Shown: positions 1-9,665 of the stretch, in pieces | How positions within the stretch are numbered: position 1 is the first letter of the stretch | Layout: every line of letters begins with the position of its first letter | DNA from: Pseudomonas alkylphenolica | GTDB taxonomy: Bacteria > Pseudomonadota > Gammaproteobacteria > Pseudomonadales > Pseudomonadaceae | DNA: 64,000 nt | NCBI RefSeq assembly: GCF_016009175.1 | Contig: NZ_JADUCM010000003.1 | Coordinates: 124,001-188,000 of the forward strand | Direction of reading: 5' to 3' | Made by a program: the position numbers and the translations under genes | The notes under the pieces: model-generated | What the model was told of the DNA's origin: nothing | The model's input: only the letters and a program-made list of their open reading frames with translations | Databases searched by the model: none

Positions 1-135
1 GGTGAGCGGCAATTGCTAGCGGAAGGCCCCGCACGCGACACGCAGTTCTGGACCAGTGCCAGCCCCGAACATTTGCGAAAGATCCTGCCAATGTTGTGGA
101 ATAAATCTGACAGTGTGCGAAGCTTTACAGTGTAA
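1..135 (+). CDS. murI: C-terminal end of glutamate racemase (probable MurI), truncated by window edge
   Basis: An open frame runs from the first base to a TAA at 133-135 and encodes 44 residues, including the stretch DTQFWTSASPEHLRKIL. The phrase FWTS with a following helical segment resembles the tail of Pseudomonas glutamate racemases, which make D-glutamate for peptidoglycan in the cytoplasm. As I recall it, murI precedes this same block of genes in P. putida. No catalytic residues lie in the visible part, so the call rests on tail similarity and remembered gene order and is tentative. Confidence 0.5.
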   Translation, partial: GERQLLAEGPARDTQFWTSASPEHLRKILPMLWNKSDSVRSFTV

Positions 136-249
136 AAAACGCAATAAGCACTGATCTTTTGATGAACTAAAGCCGCGCTGCCGATTTCTATAATTTTGTC
201 CATCGAGACAGAAGCACTAACAACAGCATTAGGAAAAAGGACGTTTCTC

Positions 250-768
250 ATGAAGAAACTGCTTTGTTTGGCTGCCGTTGCAGCCGTGACCCTGGGGCAA
301 TCGTTTACCACTCAAGCGGCAGATGTTTCTTTATCAGTGGGGCAAACCGGCGACTCGACCATGACTTACCGTCTGGGCCTGCAGTCGAACTGGGACGTCA
401 GTTGGTGGCAAACCAGCACGGGCCGTGTCACGGGTTACTGGGATGCGGGCTACACCTATTGGGTCGGCGACGAAACGGCAAGCAACAACAGCCTTTCCTT
501 TGCGCCGGTCTTTGTCTACGAGTTTGCTGGCGAGTCGGTCAAACCCTACGTCGAGGCGGGTATTGGCGTGGCGGCGTTTTCCAGCACTGAGCTTGAAGAC
601 AACAAGTTGGGCTCATCTTTCCAGTTCGAAGACCGCATTGGTTTCGGCCTGCGTTTTGCCGGCGGTCACGAGATCGGCGTGCGCGCCATTCATTACTCCA
701 ATGCCGGGCTGACTACGCCCAATGATGGCGTAGAAACTTACGCGATCCACTACCGCATGCCGTTGTAA
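250..768 (+). CDS. pagL: PagL-type lipid A 3-O-deacylase, outer membrane
   Basis: 172-residue protein with a signal peptide (MKKLLCLAAVAAVTLG, cleavage after TTQA near residue 23) followed by an alternating hydrophobic/polar beta-barrel pattern. The PagL catalytic triad is visible: His148 and Ser150 in HYSNAG and Glu162 in GVETYAI, with the same 2- and 12-residue spacing as His126/Ser128/Glu140 of the characterised enzyme. The family removes the 3-O-acyl chain of lipid A in the outer membrane and modulates LPS recognition. The start at 250 is chosen over the upstream in-frame codon at 196 because AGGAAAAAGGA precedes it and the signal peptide starts there. It is monocistronic by position, convergent with phrB. 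Confidence 0.88.
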   Translation: MKKLLCLAAVAAVTLGQSFTTQAADVSLSVGQTGDSTMTYRLGLQSNWDVSWWQTSTGRVTGYWDAGYTYWVGDETASNNSLSFAPVFVYEFAGESVKPYVEAGIGVAAFSSTELEDNKLGSSFQFEDRIGFGLRFAGGHEIGVRAIHYSNAGLTTPNDGVETYAIHYRMPL

Positions 769-775
769 GCCTGCG

Positions 776-802
776 TCGGCCCTGCAGTGTGTGCAGGGCC
801 GA
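776..802. terminator. GC-rich hairpin between convergent genes
   Basis: An 11-bp perfect stem (TCGGCCCTGCA at 776-786 with TGCAGGGCCGA at 792-802) closes on a 5-base loop just after the pagL stop and before the end of phrB. It has no T-tract, so it is either a weak terminator or a transcript-end stabiliser. Confidence 0.5.
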
Positions 803-893
803 GGTGATGTATTCGGGAAGGGGCAGCAAAAGCTGCTGGACCGGGCCCAGGCCGCTGCTGGCACCGGTCTTCCGGACGCGCTTGGCCATGAAA

Positions 894-2339
894 CTAATCA
901 CGGCTAGCCCCCTGATACTGCCGTGTGGGTAAGTTCTTGAAGGCACTCAAAACACGTTGGCGACTGCTGCTGAGATCCACGATGGGTGGCGGGTAATCGT
1001 TGCTAGCGAATAGCCCGCCGGAAGGCATCGGGCTGTGAATATTTTTTTCATTGGCCCAGGCCAGTTCGGGTAACCATTGCTTGATAAAACGGCCTTGGCT
1101 GTCGAAGCGTTGTGACTGGCTGATCGGGTTGAAGATCCGGAAATAGGGCGCCGCATCGGTTCCGGTTGAGGCACTCCACTGCCAGCCGCCGTTGTTGGCG
1201 GCCAGATCGCCGTCGATCAGGTGGCGCATGAAGAAGCGCTCGCCTTCGCGCCAATCGATCAGCAGGTTCTTGGTCAGGAACATCGCCACCACCATGCGCA
1301 GGCGGTTGTGCATCCAGCCGGTGGCAAGCAACTGGCGCATGGCGGCATCGATGATCGGAATGCCTGTGCGGCCTTCCTGCCAGGCTTTCAAATCCTCCGG
1401 AGCATGGCGCCAGGGCAGGGCCTCGGTTTCCTGACGGAATGCACGGTGGCGCGAGACGCGTGGGTATCCGTTAAGGATGTGCTTGTAGAAATCGCGCCAG
1501 AGCAGCTCATTGATCCAGGTCACCAGGCCACTGTTGCCACTGTCGAACTCACCCTGGTTGTAAGCCAGCGCCCGGAGCAGGCACTGACGAGGGGAAATCA
1601 CGCCCGCAGCGAGGTAGGGCGATAGCTGACTGGTACCGGCGACGGCGGGGAAGTCCCGTTGCTGTTGATAGTCCTCGGCGGCCTCATCGACAAACCGTGC
1701 CAGACGTTCATGGGCCTGGGCCTCACCGGCTGGCCATAGATCGCGCAAGCTGGCCGGCGGAGGTTCAAAGCCTGCCACCTGAGTGGGGATGGCATCGCTG
1801 CCGAACGACAGGGGCGACTGCGCTGCTATCGACGGTTGCAGGCTGGGCAGGCCCATGTGCAAGCGTTCGTAGCACACCTTGCGAAACTGGGTGAACACCT
1901 GAAAGTAACCGCCGCTGCGGGTCAGAATGCTGCCGGGTTTGAACAGCAACTGGTCAAAGTGGCGATGCACTGCAATACCCGCGTTGTTCAGTACCTGCTC
2001 GACGGCCTGGTCCCGGCGGCTTTCGTTGACGCCGTATTCTTCGTTCAGGTGCAGCGCCTGAACCTGCAGTTCGTTGCAGATGTGCAGCAGCACACCGGGG
2101 GCTTGATCCCAGGTATCAGCCTGGCGCACCAGCAAGGGGATGTTCAATGCAGCAAGACGCTCTTTTAGTGCGGCCAGATTGCGCAGCCAGAAATCGACTT
2201 TGCACGGGGCGTCATCGTGGCTGCGCCATTGCTGGGCACTGATCAGCCAGACGGCCACGGTGGGCCCCTGCGTGCAGGCGGCCGACAGTGCCGTGTTGTC
2301 GTCGATGCGCAGGTCGCTGCGCAGCCATATCAGTTGCAT
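894..2339 (-). CDS. phrB: Deoxyribodipyrimidine photolyase (class I CPD photolyase)
   Basis: 481 residues, normal for class I CPD photolyases. The N-terminal antenna domain begins MQLIWLRSDLRIDDNTAL. The C-terminal FAD domain carries the family signature around GGWQWSASTGTDAAPYFRIFNP (split here as GGWQWSASTGTD and AAPYFRIFNP) and the lysine-poor helix MRQLLATGWMHNRLRM. It uses blue light to split cyclobutane pyrimidine dimers with FADH-. It is the last gene of a minus-strand operon behind the DUF523/DUF1722 gene and the MerR regulator, 25 bp after the latter. The operon promoter carries LitR/PplR-type boxes, so light induction is expected. Confidence 0.96.
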   Translation of the reverse strand: MQLIWLRSDLRIDDNTALSAACTQGPTVAVWLISAQQWRSHDDAPCKVDFWLRNLAALKERLAALNIPLLVRQADTWDQAPGVLLHICNELQVQALHLNEEYGVNESRRDQAVEQVLNNAGIAVHRHFDQLLFKPGSILTRSGGYFQVFTQFRKVCYERLHMGLPSLQPSIAAQSPLSFGSDAIPTQVAGFEPPPASLRDLWPAGEAQAHERLARFVDEAAEDYQQQRDFPAVAGTSQLSPYLAAGVISPRQCLLRALAYNQGEFDSGNSGLVTWINELLWRDFYKHILNGYPRVSRHRAFRQETEALPWRHAPEDLKAWQEGRTGIPIIDAAMRQLLATGWMHNRLRMVVAMFLTKNLLIDWREGERFFMRHLIDGDLAANNGGWQWSASTGTDAAPYFRIFNPISQSQRFDSQGRFIKQWLPELAWANEKNIHSPMPSGGLFASNDYPPPIVDLSSSRQRVLSAFKNLPTRQYQGASRD

Positions 2340-2364
2340 GGTGTGTCCCGGTTAATGAGAGTGT

Positions 2365-3261
2365 TCAGGGTGCGCGGTCACGTACCAGGTTCAGGTGGTG
2401 CAACCCCTGCAGCACTTGCTGCGGCGTCTCAAAGAGATGGAGATCGGCCGGTGGCCACCCTTCAATGGTTTCTCGGTGGATACTGATGACACTGCCACTG
2501 AGCAATATGGGTAGGTCGATGGCGGCCAGGCTGCGTTGCAGATGGCGCAGGTCGACTGTGCGGCTGATGCTTATCAGCAAGGCCCGTGGCTGTATGCGCG
2601 CTACCGCAACGGCCAGTTCATTGACGGGTAGTGCCCAGTCCAGCACCTCGACCGGTAAGCCAGCATCGCTCGCCAGCCAGGCGCACAGCCACAGGTGCGG
2701 GTCAAAGGCCAAGGGTGTGGCGTTCAGCAGCAGCAGGGGCGGGCCGCTGAGCTGATGGTTGTTGTGGTAGGTACGGGCCCCCAGTTTGCTGCGTAGCCAG
2801 GAATGGAAAAACACCTGTTCCAGGCGTGCGCCGAGCTGGCCTTGCCAGCGCACTTCCAGGGTGTTGAACAATGGCATGAACAGGTGCTCGCACAAGGTCG
2901 CTACCGGGTAGAGCGAAATGGCCTGGTTCAGCAACTGGTCGAGGCGACGCTGCGCCAGGTCGCTGATGGCTTCGATCAACTGCTGATGCAGTCTTGTCCA
3001 GTCGCTACCGGAAGATGTCGCAGGCTCGGCGGGGGGGCTATCGAGCAAAGCCCCGACCTGGCTAACCGCAACGCCGTGGTTCAGCCAGCGCATAATCTGC
3101 TGGATACGTTCGATGTCCTTCTGGCTGTACAGCCGGTGCCCTTTGCCAGTGCGCTGCGGAACAACCAGGCCGTAGCGCCGTTCCCAGGCACGCAGGGTTA
3201 CCGGGTTTACCCCGGTCAGTCGCGTTACCTCGCGGATCGGCAGCAACAGGTCAGATTGCAT
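2365..3261 (-). CDS. MerR-family regulator of LitR/CarH type (PplR1-like photosensory repressor)
   Basis: 298 residues. Residues about 5-75 form a MerR winged helix (REVTRLTGVNPVTLRAWERRYG, then RLYSQKDIERIQQI). The rest is a helical bundle followed by a cobalamin-binding-like Rossmann domain. Where adenosyl-B12 sensors have D/E-x-H-x-x-G, this protein reads DPHLWL: the His is kept and the Gly is lost. In P. putida such class II LitR proteins repress phrB and other genes in the dark and act with LOV photoreceptors rather than through B12 (published for PplR1; orthology here is inferred). It sits between the DUF523 gene, which it overlaps by 11 bp, and phrB. Matching operators lie at the operon promoter and upstream of the renalase-like gene. 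Confidence 0.85.
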   Translation of the reverse strand: MQSDLLLPIREVTRLTGVNPVTLRAWERRYGLVVPQRTGKGHRLYSQKDIERIQQIMRWLNHGVAVSQVGALLDSPPAEPATSSGSDWTRLHQQLIEAISDLAQRRLDQLLNQAISLYPVATLCEHLFMPLFNTLEVRWQGQLGARLEQVFFHSWLRSKLGARTYHNNHQLSGPPLLLLNATPLAFDPHLWLCAWLASDAGLPVEVLDWALPVNELAVAVARIQPRALLISISRTVDLRHLQRSLAAIDLPILLSGSVISIHRETIEGWPPADLHLFETPQQVLQGLHHLNLVRDRAP

Positions 3262-4219
3262 TGCGCAGGCTCAGGCTTTCCGGGTGCGGTTGCAGGTAAA
3301 CCTGTTGCAGCACGTAGGGATCGGGATGGCTGCGCAAGTGATGCTTGAGCAACGTCAGCGGCACCACCAGCGGAATGATTCCGGCGTGGTACTGGTTGAT
3401 CAGCTGGCGGATTTCCTGGCGGTCACCCTGGCTCAGGGTGTGGCGCAGGTAACCGCTCAGGTGCAGCAGCACATTGCTGTGGTTGCCGCGGCTGGCGCAG
3501 CGGCGCAAGGCCTGCATCAGCTGGCTGAAATAACGTGGGCCAAGGGTTTGCGGATCATCTTCGCGGGTCATGCTGCCCAACAGTTTGCCCAGCGCCTTGT
3601 ACTGCTGCGGATTGTTGGCCATCAATTGGTACTTGTAGCGGGCATGGAACGCCACCAGCGCACCGCGGCTCAGGCCCTCGGCTTGCAATCGCTGCCAGTC
3701 AGCGTAGGCATACACCCGGGTGATGAAATTCTCCCGCAGCACCGGGTCGCACAGCCGGCCGTCTTCCTCGACGGGCAGGTCCGGGCGTTGCTGGCAAAAG
3801 GCAGCGGCATACAGGCCCCGGCCACCTTCGTGGGCCGGGTAGCCATTGGCCTGGTAGACCTTGACCCGTTCAAGCCCACAGGAGGGCGATTTGTGCATGA
3901 AGATGTAGCCGCAGATATCGCTGAGGTCGGCAGCCATTTGTTGCCCGTAGGCACGTAGTGGTCCGGAAAGATCCAGGCCCGGGTCGTGGCTTGCGACAGC
4001 GTGCGGATCAGCGGGGTCGCCTGTCAGCCGGATGGGCGCGCGCGGTATGCCGAGGCCGATGGCCACTTCCGGACATACCGGGACAAACTCAAAATATTGC
4101 TGCAGTACCTCGTTGCACAGGCGCGATGCTTTATGGCCGCCGTTGTATCGCACCTCGGCACCCATCAGGCAGGCGCTGATTGCGATTCTGGGTTTACAGG
4201 CGGTGTGCGAAGCGTCCAT
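3251..4219 (-). CDS. DUF523/DUF1722 (YbgA-type) protein of unknown function
   Basis: 322 residues with two domains. A DUF523-type half (about 8-150) has conserved cysteines in ISACLMG, VCPE and HKSPSCG, suggesting metal or Fe-S binding. A DUF1722/YbgA half (about 170-310) contains FHARYKYQLMANNPQQYKALG. Fusions of this kind lie beside photolyase genes in many bacteria (YbgA is beside phr in E. coli), which implies a role linked to light or DNA repair, but no activity is established. It is the first gene of the operon running towards phrB, and its promoter carries two TGTACA-N12-TGTACA boxes. Confidence 0.85.
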   Translation of the reverse strand: MDASHTACKPRIAISACLMGAEVRYNGGHKASRLCNEVLQQYFEFVPVCPEVAIGLGIPRAPIRLTGDPADPHAVASHDPGLDLSGPLRAYGQQMAADLSDICGYIFMHKSPSCGLERVKVYQANGYPAHEGGRGLYAAAFCQQRPDLPVEEDGRLCDPVLRENFITRVYAYADWQRLQAEGLSRGALVAFHARYKYQLMANNPQQYKALGKLLGSMTREDDPQTLGPRYFSQLMQALRRCASRGNHSNVLLHLSGYLRHTLSQGDRQEIRQLINQYHAGIIPLVVPLTLLKHHLRSHPDPYVLQQVYLQPHPESLSLRNAI

Positions 4220-4240
4220 AGCGGTGGCCCTGATTAAACT

Positions 4241-4264
4241 TGTACAAAGTGAAATTCATGTACA
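4241..4264 (-). promoter_or_regulatory. PplR/LitR-type operator, box 1
   Basis: TGTACA at 4241-4246 and TGTACA at 4259-4264 are separated by exactly 12 bp. This fits T(G/A)TACA-N12-TGTA(C/T)A, the published PplR1 consensus. On the minus strand the box lies directly downstream of the predicted -10 of the photolyase operon, a repressing position. Confidence 0.75.
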
Positions 4265-4269
4265 GATTT

Positions 4270-4297
4270 ATCATAGGGCTGGCTTTGTACAAGTCAA
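4270..4297 (-). promoter_or_regulatory. Sigma70-type promoter of the photolyase operon
   Basis: On the minus strand TTGACT (4292-4297) and TATGAT (4270-4275) are spaced by 16 bp. They point at the DUF523 gene starting at 4219. The -35 hexamer falls inside the 12-bp spacer of operator box 2, and box 1 covers the expected start region. Confidence 0.65.
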
Positions 4298-4309
4298 CAA
4301 ACTTGTACA
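4286..4309 (-). promoter_or_regulatory. PplR/LitR-type operator, box 2
   Basis: TGTACA at 4286-4291 and 4304-4309 with a 12-bp spacer overlap the -35 element. A further half-site, TGTATA at 4315-4320, lies 11 bp after the second hexamer and is out of the 18-bp register. Confidence 0.75.
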
Positions 4310-4357
4310 AATATTGTATAAGAATTAGGTGTGCGACGGTTTCGGCTTCCCGAGCGG

Positions 4358-5374
<1,017 letters not shown>

Positions 5375-5393
5375 CTACGCTGCCGGGCAAACC

Positions 5394-5417
5394 TGTACAA
5401 CTTGCTTCTTGTGTATA
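5394..5417. promoter_or_regulatory. PplR/LitR-type operator, box 3
   Basis: TGTACA (5394-5399) and TGTATA (5412-5417) are separated by 12 bp, fitting T(G/A)TACA-N12-TGTA(C/T)A. The box lies in the divergent region between the renalase-like gene (minus strand) and the SDR39U1-type gene (plus strand), so it could control either or both. Confidence 0.7.
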
Positions 5418-5529
5418 AGATGATTCCGTTCAGTGTTTCAGGTTGACCTATGTTTATCCGAGGGTGTTCGGTCAAAAAAGTGCCTTGATCTTAAAAATAG
5501 ACCAGGCCGCGCCATGTGAGGACACAGCC

Positions 5530-6435
5530 ATGCATATATTGCTGACCGGCGGTACGGGATTGATAGGCCAACAGCTGTGTCAGCACTGGTTGGCGCAAGG
5601 GCATCGCTTGACAGTGTGGAGCCGGCGTCCTGAGCAGGTGCCGAAATTGTGCGGCGTCGGTGTTCAAGGCATCGGCCGGCTCGAGGCGCTGAGCAACGAT
5701 GAACCGGTGGATGCCGTGATCAACCTGGCCGGCGCACCGATCGCTGATCGCCCCTGGAGTACCCGGCGTCGCGCTGTGCTGTGGGCGAGCCGGATCACCC
5801 TCACCGAACAGCTGCTGGCCTGGCTGGAGCAGCGGCAGCAGCGACCTGAAGTGCTGATTTCCGGTTCTGCGGTCGGCTGGTATGGCGATGCAGGCGAGCG
5901 TGAACTTACCGAGGCTTCACAACCGGTCAAAGAGGACTTTGCCAGCCAACTGTGCATTGCGTGGGAAGAGACCGCGCAGCGTGCCCAGACGCTGGGCATT
6001 CGTGTCGTGCTGGTGCGTACCGGCCTGGTGCTGTCCAGCGAGGGCGGCTTTTTGTCGCGCCTGCGATTGCCCTTCAAGCTGGGGCTTGGCGGGCCAATCG
6101 GTGATGGTCGGCAGTGGATGCCGTGGATTCATATTCACGATCAGATCGCGTTGATTGATTTTCTCTTGCAGCACAAGGATGCCAGCGGTCCTTATAATGC
6201 CTGCGCCCCTGAGCCTGTGCGCAATCGTGAGTTTGCCAGGCGGCTGGGGCGCGCCCTGCATCGTCCGGCTTTCATGCCCCTGCCGGCATTGGTGTTGAAG
6301 GCCGGCCTGGGCGAGCTGTCGACCCTGTTGCTGGGCGGACAGCGAGCACGTCCGGTGCGTTTGCTCGCTGCAGGTTTCACCTTTCGCTTCAATGATCTGC
6401 AATCGGCGCTGGACGAGTTGTCCAGTCGCCTCTGA
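5530..6435 (+). CDS. TIGR01777/SDR39U1-family NAD(P)-binding epimerase-like protein
   Basis: 301 residues. It begins with a glycine-rich dinucleotide motif ([10 protein letters not shown], residues 4-13), continues with [14 protein letters not shown], typical of the SDR39U1/YfcH group, and ends in a DUF1731-like C-terminal region ([14 protein letters not shown]). The substrate is unknown. The start at 5530 (GAGGA eight bases upstream) is preferred to an in-frame codon at 5443, because the Rossmann motif must lie at the N-terminus. It is followed by hemH after 13 bp and is probably co-transcribed. The PplR-like box 3 lies about 115 bp upstream. Confidence 0.85.
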   Translation: MHILLTGGTGLIGQQLCQHWLAQGHRLTVWSRRPEQVPKLCGVGVQGIGRLEALSNDEPVDAVINLAGAPIADRPWSTRRRAVLWASRITLTEQLLAWLEQRQQRPEVLISGSAVGWYGDAGERELTEASQPVKEDFASQLCIAWEETAQRAQTLGIRVVLVRTGLVLSSEGGFLSRLRLPFKLGLGGPIGDGRQWMPWIHIHDQIALIDFLLQHKDASGPYNACAPEPVRNREFARRLGRALHRPAFMPLPALVLKAGLGELSTLLLGGQRARPVRLLAAGFTFRFNDLQSALDELSSRL

Positions 6436-6448
6436 AATAGGACATTGC

Positions 6449-7465
6449 ATGACCGATCACGCTCTGCTGCTGGTCAACCTGGGATCGCCGGCCTCCACCT
6501 CGGTGGCCGATGTACGCCGTTACCTCAATCAGTTTCTGATGGACCCGTATGTCATCGACCTGCCGTGGCCGGTTCGGCGACTGCTGGTTTCGCTGATTCT
6601 GATCAAGCGCCCGGAGCAGTCGGCTCATGCCTATGCGTCGATCTGGTGGGAAGACGGCTCACCGCTGGTGGTCCTTACGCGTCGTTTGCAGGCTGCCATG
6701 CGTGAGCACTGGGCGCATGGCCCGGTCGAAATCGCCATGCGTTATGGCGAACCTTCCTTGCCGACGGTGTTGCAGCGCCTGGCTGCACAAGGTGTGCGCA
6801 AGGTCACCCTGGCACCGCTTTATCCACAGTTTGCCGACAGCACCGTGACAACGGTGGTCGAGCAGGCCAGGCAGGTGATTGCCGGGCAGCAGCTGTCGCT
6901 GGACCTGGCGGTGTTGCAGCCCTTCTATGATCAGCCAGCCTACATTGATGCCCTGGTGGAAAGTGCCCGGCCGTACCTTGAGCAGGATTACGACCATTTG
7001 TTGATGAGCTTCCATGGCTTGCCGGAGCGGCACCTGAAAAAGCTCGATCCCACCGGCAACCATGATTTCCAGGCCGAAGATTGTTGCAAGGATGCGTCGC
7101 CCGAGATGCTCGCGGTGTGTTATCGCGGGCAGTGCCTGCGCACCGCCCAGGCTTTTGCCCGGCAGTTGGGCATCGCCGATGGCAAGTGGTCGGTATCGTT
7201 CCAGTCACGTCTGGGCAAAGCCAAGTGGATCGAGCCCTACACCGAAACGCGTCTGGATGAGCTGGGCAAGGCGGGCGTGAAGAAGCTGCTGGTCATGTGC
7301 CCGGCATTTGTCGCCGACTGCATCGAGACGCTTGAGGAAATTGGCGACCGTGGCCGCGAACAGTTCATTGCAGCGGGCGGGGAGGAGTTGGTGCTGGTGC
7401 CATGCCTGAATGATCACCCGCAATGGGCGCAGGCGTTGGCCGGGATGTGTGAAAAAGCGCATTAA
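6449..7465 (+). CDS. hemH: Ferrochelatase
   Basis: 338 residues. It starts with the family opening [16 protein letters not shown], carries the catalytic histidine in SFHGLPERH and the conserved acidic face in CIETLEEI. It inserts Fe2+ into protoporphyrin IX, the last step of haem synthesis, at the inner face of the membrane. The start at 6449 is chosen over the in-frame codon at 6392 because it places the N-terminal motif correctly and avoids overlap with the upstream gene. It is likely co-transcribed with the SDR39U1-type gene. Co-location with light-response genes is sensible because free porphyrins are photosensitisers, but this is inference. Confidence 0.96.
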   Translation: MTDHALLLVNLGSPASTSVADVRRYLNQFLMDPYVIDLPWPVRRLLVSLILIKRPEQSAHAYASIWWEDGSPLVVLTRRLQAAMREHWAHGPVEIAMRYGEPSLPTVLQRLAAQGVRKVTLAPLYPQFADSTVTTVVEQARQVIAGQQLSLDLAVLQPFYDQPAYIDALVESARPYLEQDYDHLLMSFHGLPERHLKKLDPTGNHDFQAEDCCKDASPEMLAVCYRGQCLRTAQAFARQLGIADGKWSVSFQSRLGKAKWIEPYTETRLDELGKAGVKKLLVMCPAFVADCIETLEEIGDRGREQFIAAGGEELVLVPCLNDHPQWAQALAGMCEKAH

Positions 7466-7473
7466 GCGCGTTT

Positions 7474-7584
7474 TGTAGGAGCGGATTCATCCGCGATGGA
7501 CGACAGCGTCGTCCCGACTCCGCATAAGGCCGCTAACGCGGCCTTATGCGGCGGTCCGGCGTCCCGGTAAATCCGCCCCTACAC
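7474..7584. repeat. REP-type inverted pair with central hairpin
   Basis: The outer arms read TGTAGGAGCGGATT at the left and the inverse of TGTAGGGGCGGATT at the right. The centre has a 13-bp perfect stem (CGCATAAGGCCGC, 7521-7533, with its complement at 7538-7550) and loop TAAC. The core TGTAGGAGCGG is typical of Pseudomonas REP elements. It lies between the convergent genes hemH and uraA and probably also stops transcription. Confidence 0.8.
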
Positions 7585-7586
7585 GA

Positions 7587-8861
7587 TCAAGGCTGCTGAT
7601 CGTCCAGTGCTTTCTTCTTCCAGCCGTCGTTGCCCGGCAGCAGCAAGTTCAGGGCAATGGCGACCACAGCACACAGGGCGATGCCCTTCAGACCCCAGTC
7701 ATCAGGGCCGGTACCGCTACCGATCAGCACGCCGCCGATGCCGAACACCAGCGTGACCGACACGATCACCAGGTTGCGGGCTTCGCTCAGGTCGATCTTG
7801 TGGCGGATCATGGTGTTCATCCCCACCGCTGCAATCGAGCCGAACAACAGGCAGAGAATCCCGCCCATCACCGGCACCGGGATGCTTTGCAGCAGGGCGC
7901 CGAACTTGCCGATGAACGCCAGGGTGATGGCAAAGATTGCCGCCCAGGTCATGATCTTCGGGTTGTAGTTCTTGGTCAGCATCACCGCGCCGGTCACTTC
8001 GGCATAGGTGGTGTTGGGCGGGCCACCAAACAGGCCGGCAGTGGTGGTGGCGATGCCATCCCCGAGCAAGGTGCGGTGCAGGCCAGGCTTTTTCAGGTAG
8101 TCGCGACCGGTCACGCTGCCCACGGCGATAACGCCGCCGATGTGCTCAATGGCCGGGGCCAGGGCAACCGGCACAATGAACAGGATCGCTTGCCAGTTGA
8201 ACGCCGGTGCCGTGAAGTGCGGCAGGGCCAGCCAGGGCGCGGCGGCGATCTTCGCGGTATCGACCACACCGAAGTAGAACGACAGGCCAAAACCTACCAG
8301 CACGCCAGCAATAATCGGCACCAGGCGGAAGATGCCTTTGCCGAACACCGCGACAATCAGCGTGGTCAGCAGCGCGGGCATGGAAATCATCATCGCGGTG
8401 CCGTACGGCAACAGCTCGGTGCCGTCGCCGGCCTTGCCCATGGCCATGTTGGCCGCAATCGGTGCCATGGCCAGGCCAATCGAGATGATCACCGGGCCGA
8501 TCACTACCGGCGGCAGCAGACGGTCGATGAAACCGGTGCCTTTGATTTTTACCGCAAGCCCCAGGAAGGTGTAGACGAAACCGGCGGCCATTACCCCGCC
8601 CATGGTTTCGGCCAGACCGAACTGGCCCTTGGCGAGAATGATCGGGGTGATGAAGGCAAAGCTCGAAGCGAGGAACACCGGTACCTGACGGCCGGTGACT
8701 ACCTGAAACAGCAGAGTTCCCAAACCTGCGGTAAACAGCGCGACATTCGGGTCGAGGCCGGTAATCAGCGGCATCAGCACCAGTGCGCCAAACGCCACGA
8801 AGAGCATTTGCGCACCGGAGACGACCTGGCGCCAGAGCGGGTCGTTGAACTCATCCTGCAT
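7587..8861 (-). CDS. uraA: Uracil permease, NCS2 family
   Basis: 424 residues with about 14 hydrophobic segments in the inner membrane. It opens with DEFNDPLWRQVVSGAQMLFVAFGALVLMP and carries the NCS2 signature around PVALAPAIEHIGGVIAVG and FGGPPNTTYAE. It imports uracil by proton symport. It starts 2 bp after upp ends, so transport and phosphoribosylation are made from one transcript. The C-terminus ends in lysine-rich cytoplasmic residues. Confidence 0.94.
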   Translation of the reverse strand: MQDEFNDPLWRQVVSGAQMLFVAFGALVLMPLITGLDPNVALFTAGLGTLLFQVVTGRQVPVFLASSFAFITPIILAKGQFGLAETMGGVMAAGFVYTFLGLAVKIKGTGFIDRLLPPVVIGPVIISIGLAMAPIAANMAMGKAGDGTELLPYGTAMMISMPALLTTLIVAVFGKGIFRLVPIIAGVLVGFGLSFYFGVVDTAKIAAAPWLALPHFTAPAFNWQAILFIVPVALAPAIEHIGGVIAVGSVTGRDYLKKPGLHRTLLGDGIATTTAGLFGGPPNTTYAEVTGAVMLTKNYNPKIMTWAAIFAITLAFIGKFGALLQSIPVPVMGGILCLLFGSIAAVGMNTMIRHKIDLSEARNLVIVSVTLVFGIGGVLIGSGTGPDDWGLKGIALCAVVAIALNLLLPGNDGWKKKALDDQQP

Positions 8862-8863
8862 GA

Positions 8864-9502
8864 TCAGGCGTCCTTCTGCTTGGTACCGAAGATTTTGTCG
8901 CCGGCATCGCCCAGGCCCGGAATGATGTAACCGTGCTCGTTCAGGCGCTCATCGATCGAGGCGGTGTAGATCTTCACGTCCGGGTGGGCTTTCTCGACCA
9001 CGGCAATGCCTTCCGGCGCGGCGACCAGCACCATGGCGCGGATGTCTTTGCAGCCGGCTTTCTTCAGCAGGTCGATGGTGGCGACCATCGAACCGCCGGT
9101 GGCCAGCATCGGGTCGATGATCAGCGCCAGGCGCTCGTCGATTTCCGGGGCGAGCTTTTCCAGGTAGGTATGGGCTTCGAGGGTTTCCTCGTTACGGGCA
9201 ACGCCGACGGCACTGACCTTGGCACCTGGAATCAGGCTGAGCACGCCGTCGAGCATGCCGATGCCGGCACGCAGGATCGGTACTACAGTAATCTTCTTGC
9301 CGGCGATTTTCTCAACCTGGACTTTGCCGCACCAGCCATCTATTTCGTAGCTTTCCAGAGGCAGGTCCTGGGTGGCTTCATAGGTCAGAAGCGTGCCGAC
9401 TTCCTGGGCGAGTTCGCGAAAATTCTTGGTGCTGATATCGGCACGGCGCATGAGGCCGAGCTTGTGACGGATCAGCGGGTGGCGGATCTCGAGGGTAGGC
9501 AT
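8864..9502 (-). CDS. upp: Uracil phosphoribosyltransferase
   Basis: 212 residues, the usual size. It converts uracil and PRPP to UMP in the cytoplasm. The PRPP-binding signature is in [19 protein letters not shown], and the uracil-binding tail includes [17 protein letters not shown]. The start at 9502 ([16 protein letters not shown]) is preferred to the in-frame codon at 9526 because the family begins there and GGAG lies 11 bases upstream. It is the first gene of the upp-uraA salvage operon and is divergent from hpt across 163 bp. Confidence 0.95.
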   Translation of the reverse strand: MPTLEIRHPLIRHKLGLMRRADISTKNFRELAQEVGTLLTYEATQDLPLESYEIDGWCGKVQVEKIAGKKITVVPILRAGIGMLDGVLSLIPGAKVSAVGVARNEETLEAHTYLEKLAPEIDERLALIIDPMLATGGSMVATIDLLKKAGCKDIRAMVLVAAPEGIAVVEKAHPDVKIYTASIDERLNEHGYIIPGLGDAGDKIFGTKQKDA

Positions 9503-9665
9503 AGCGGAAGGCTCCGGGGCGGGCAAAAAAACCGCGCTAGATTAATCTATTCAGCGGCGTGTGTCCTATAGGCATTCTGGACGTTAGTCCATAAATGCTT
9601 GATCTGGCGTCGCGGGATGCGTACCTTTGCCCGCTTTTCTTAAATGCTGCCCCCTGGAGAGCGCC

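Noticed and set aside
5443..5529. N-terminal extension of the SDR39U1-type protein
   Set aside because: Residues before the dinucleotide motif do not fit the family, and GAGGA precedes the ATG at 5530.
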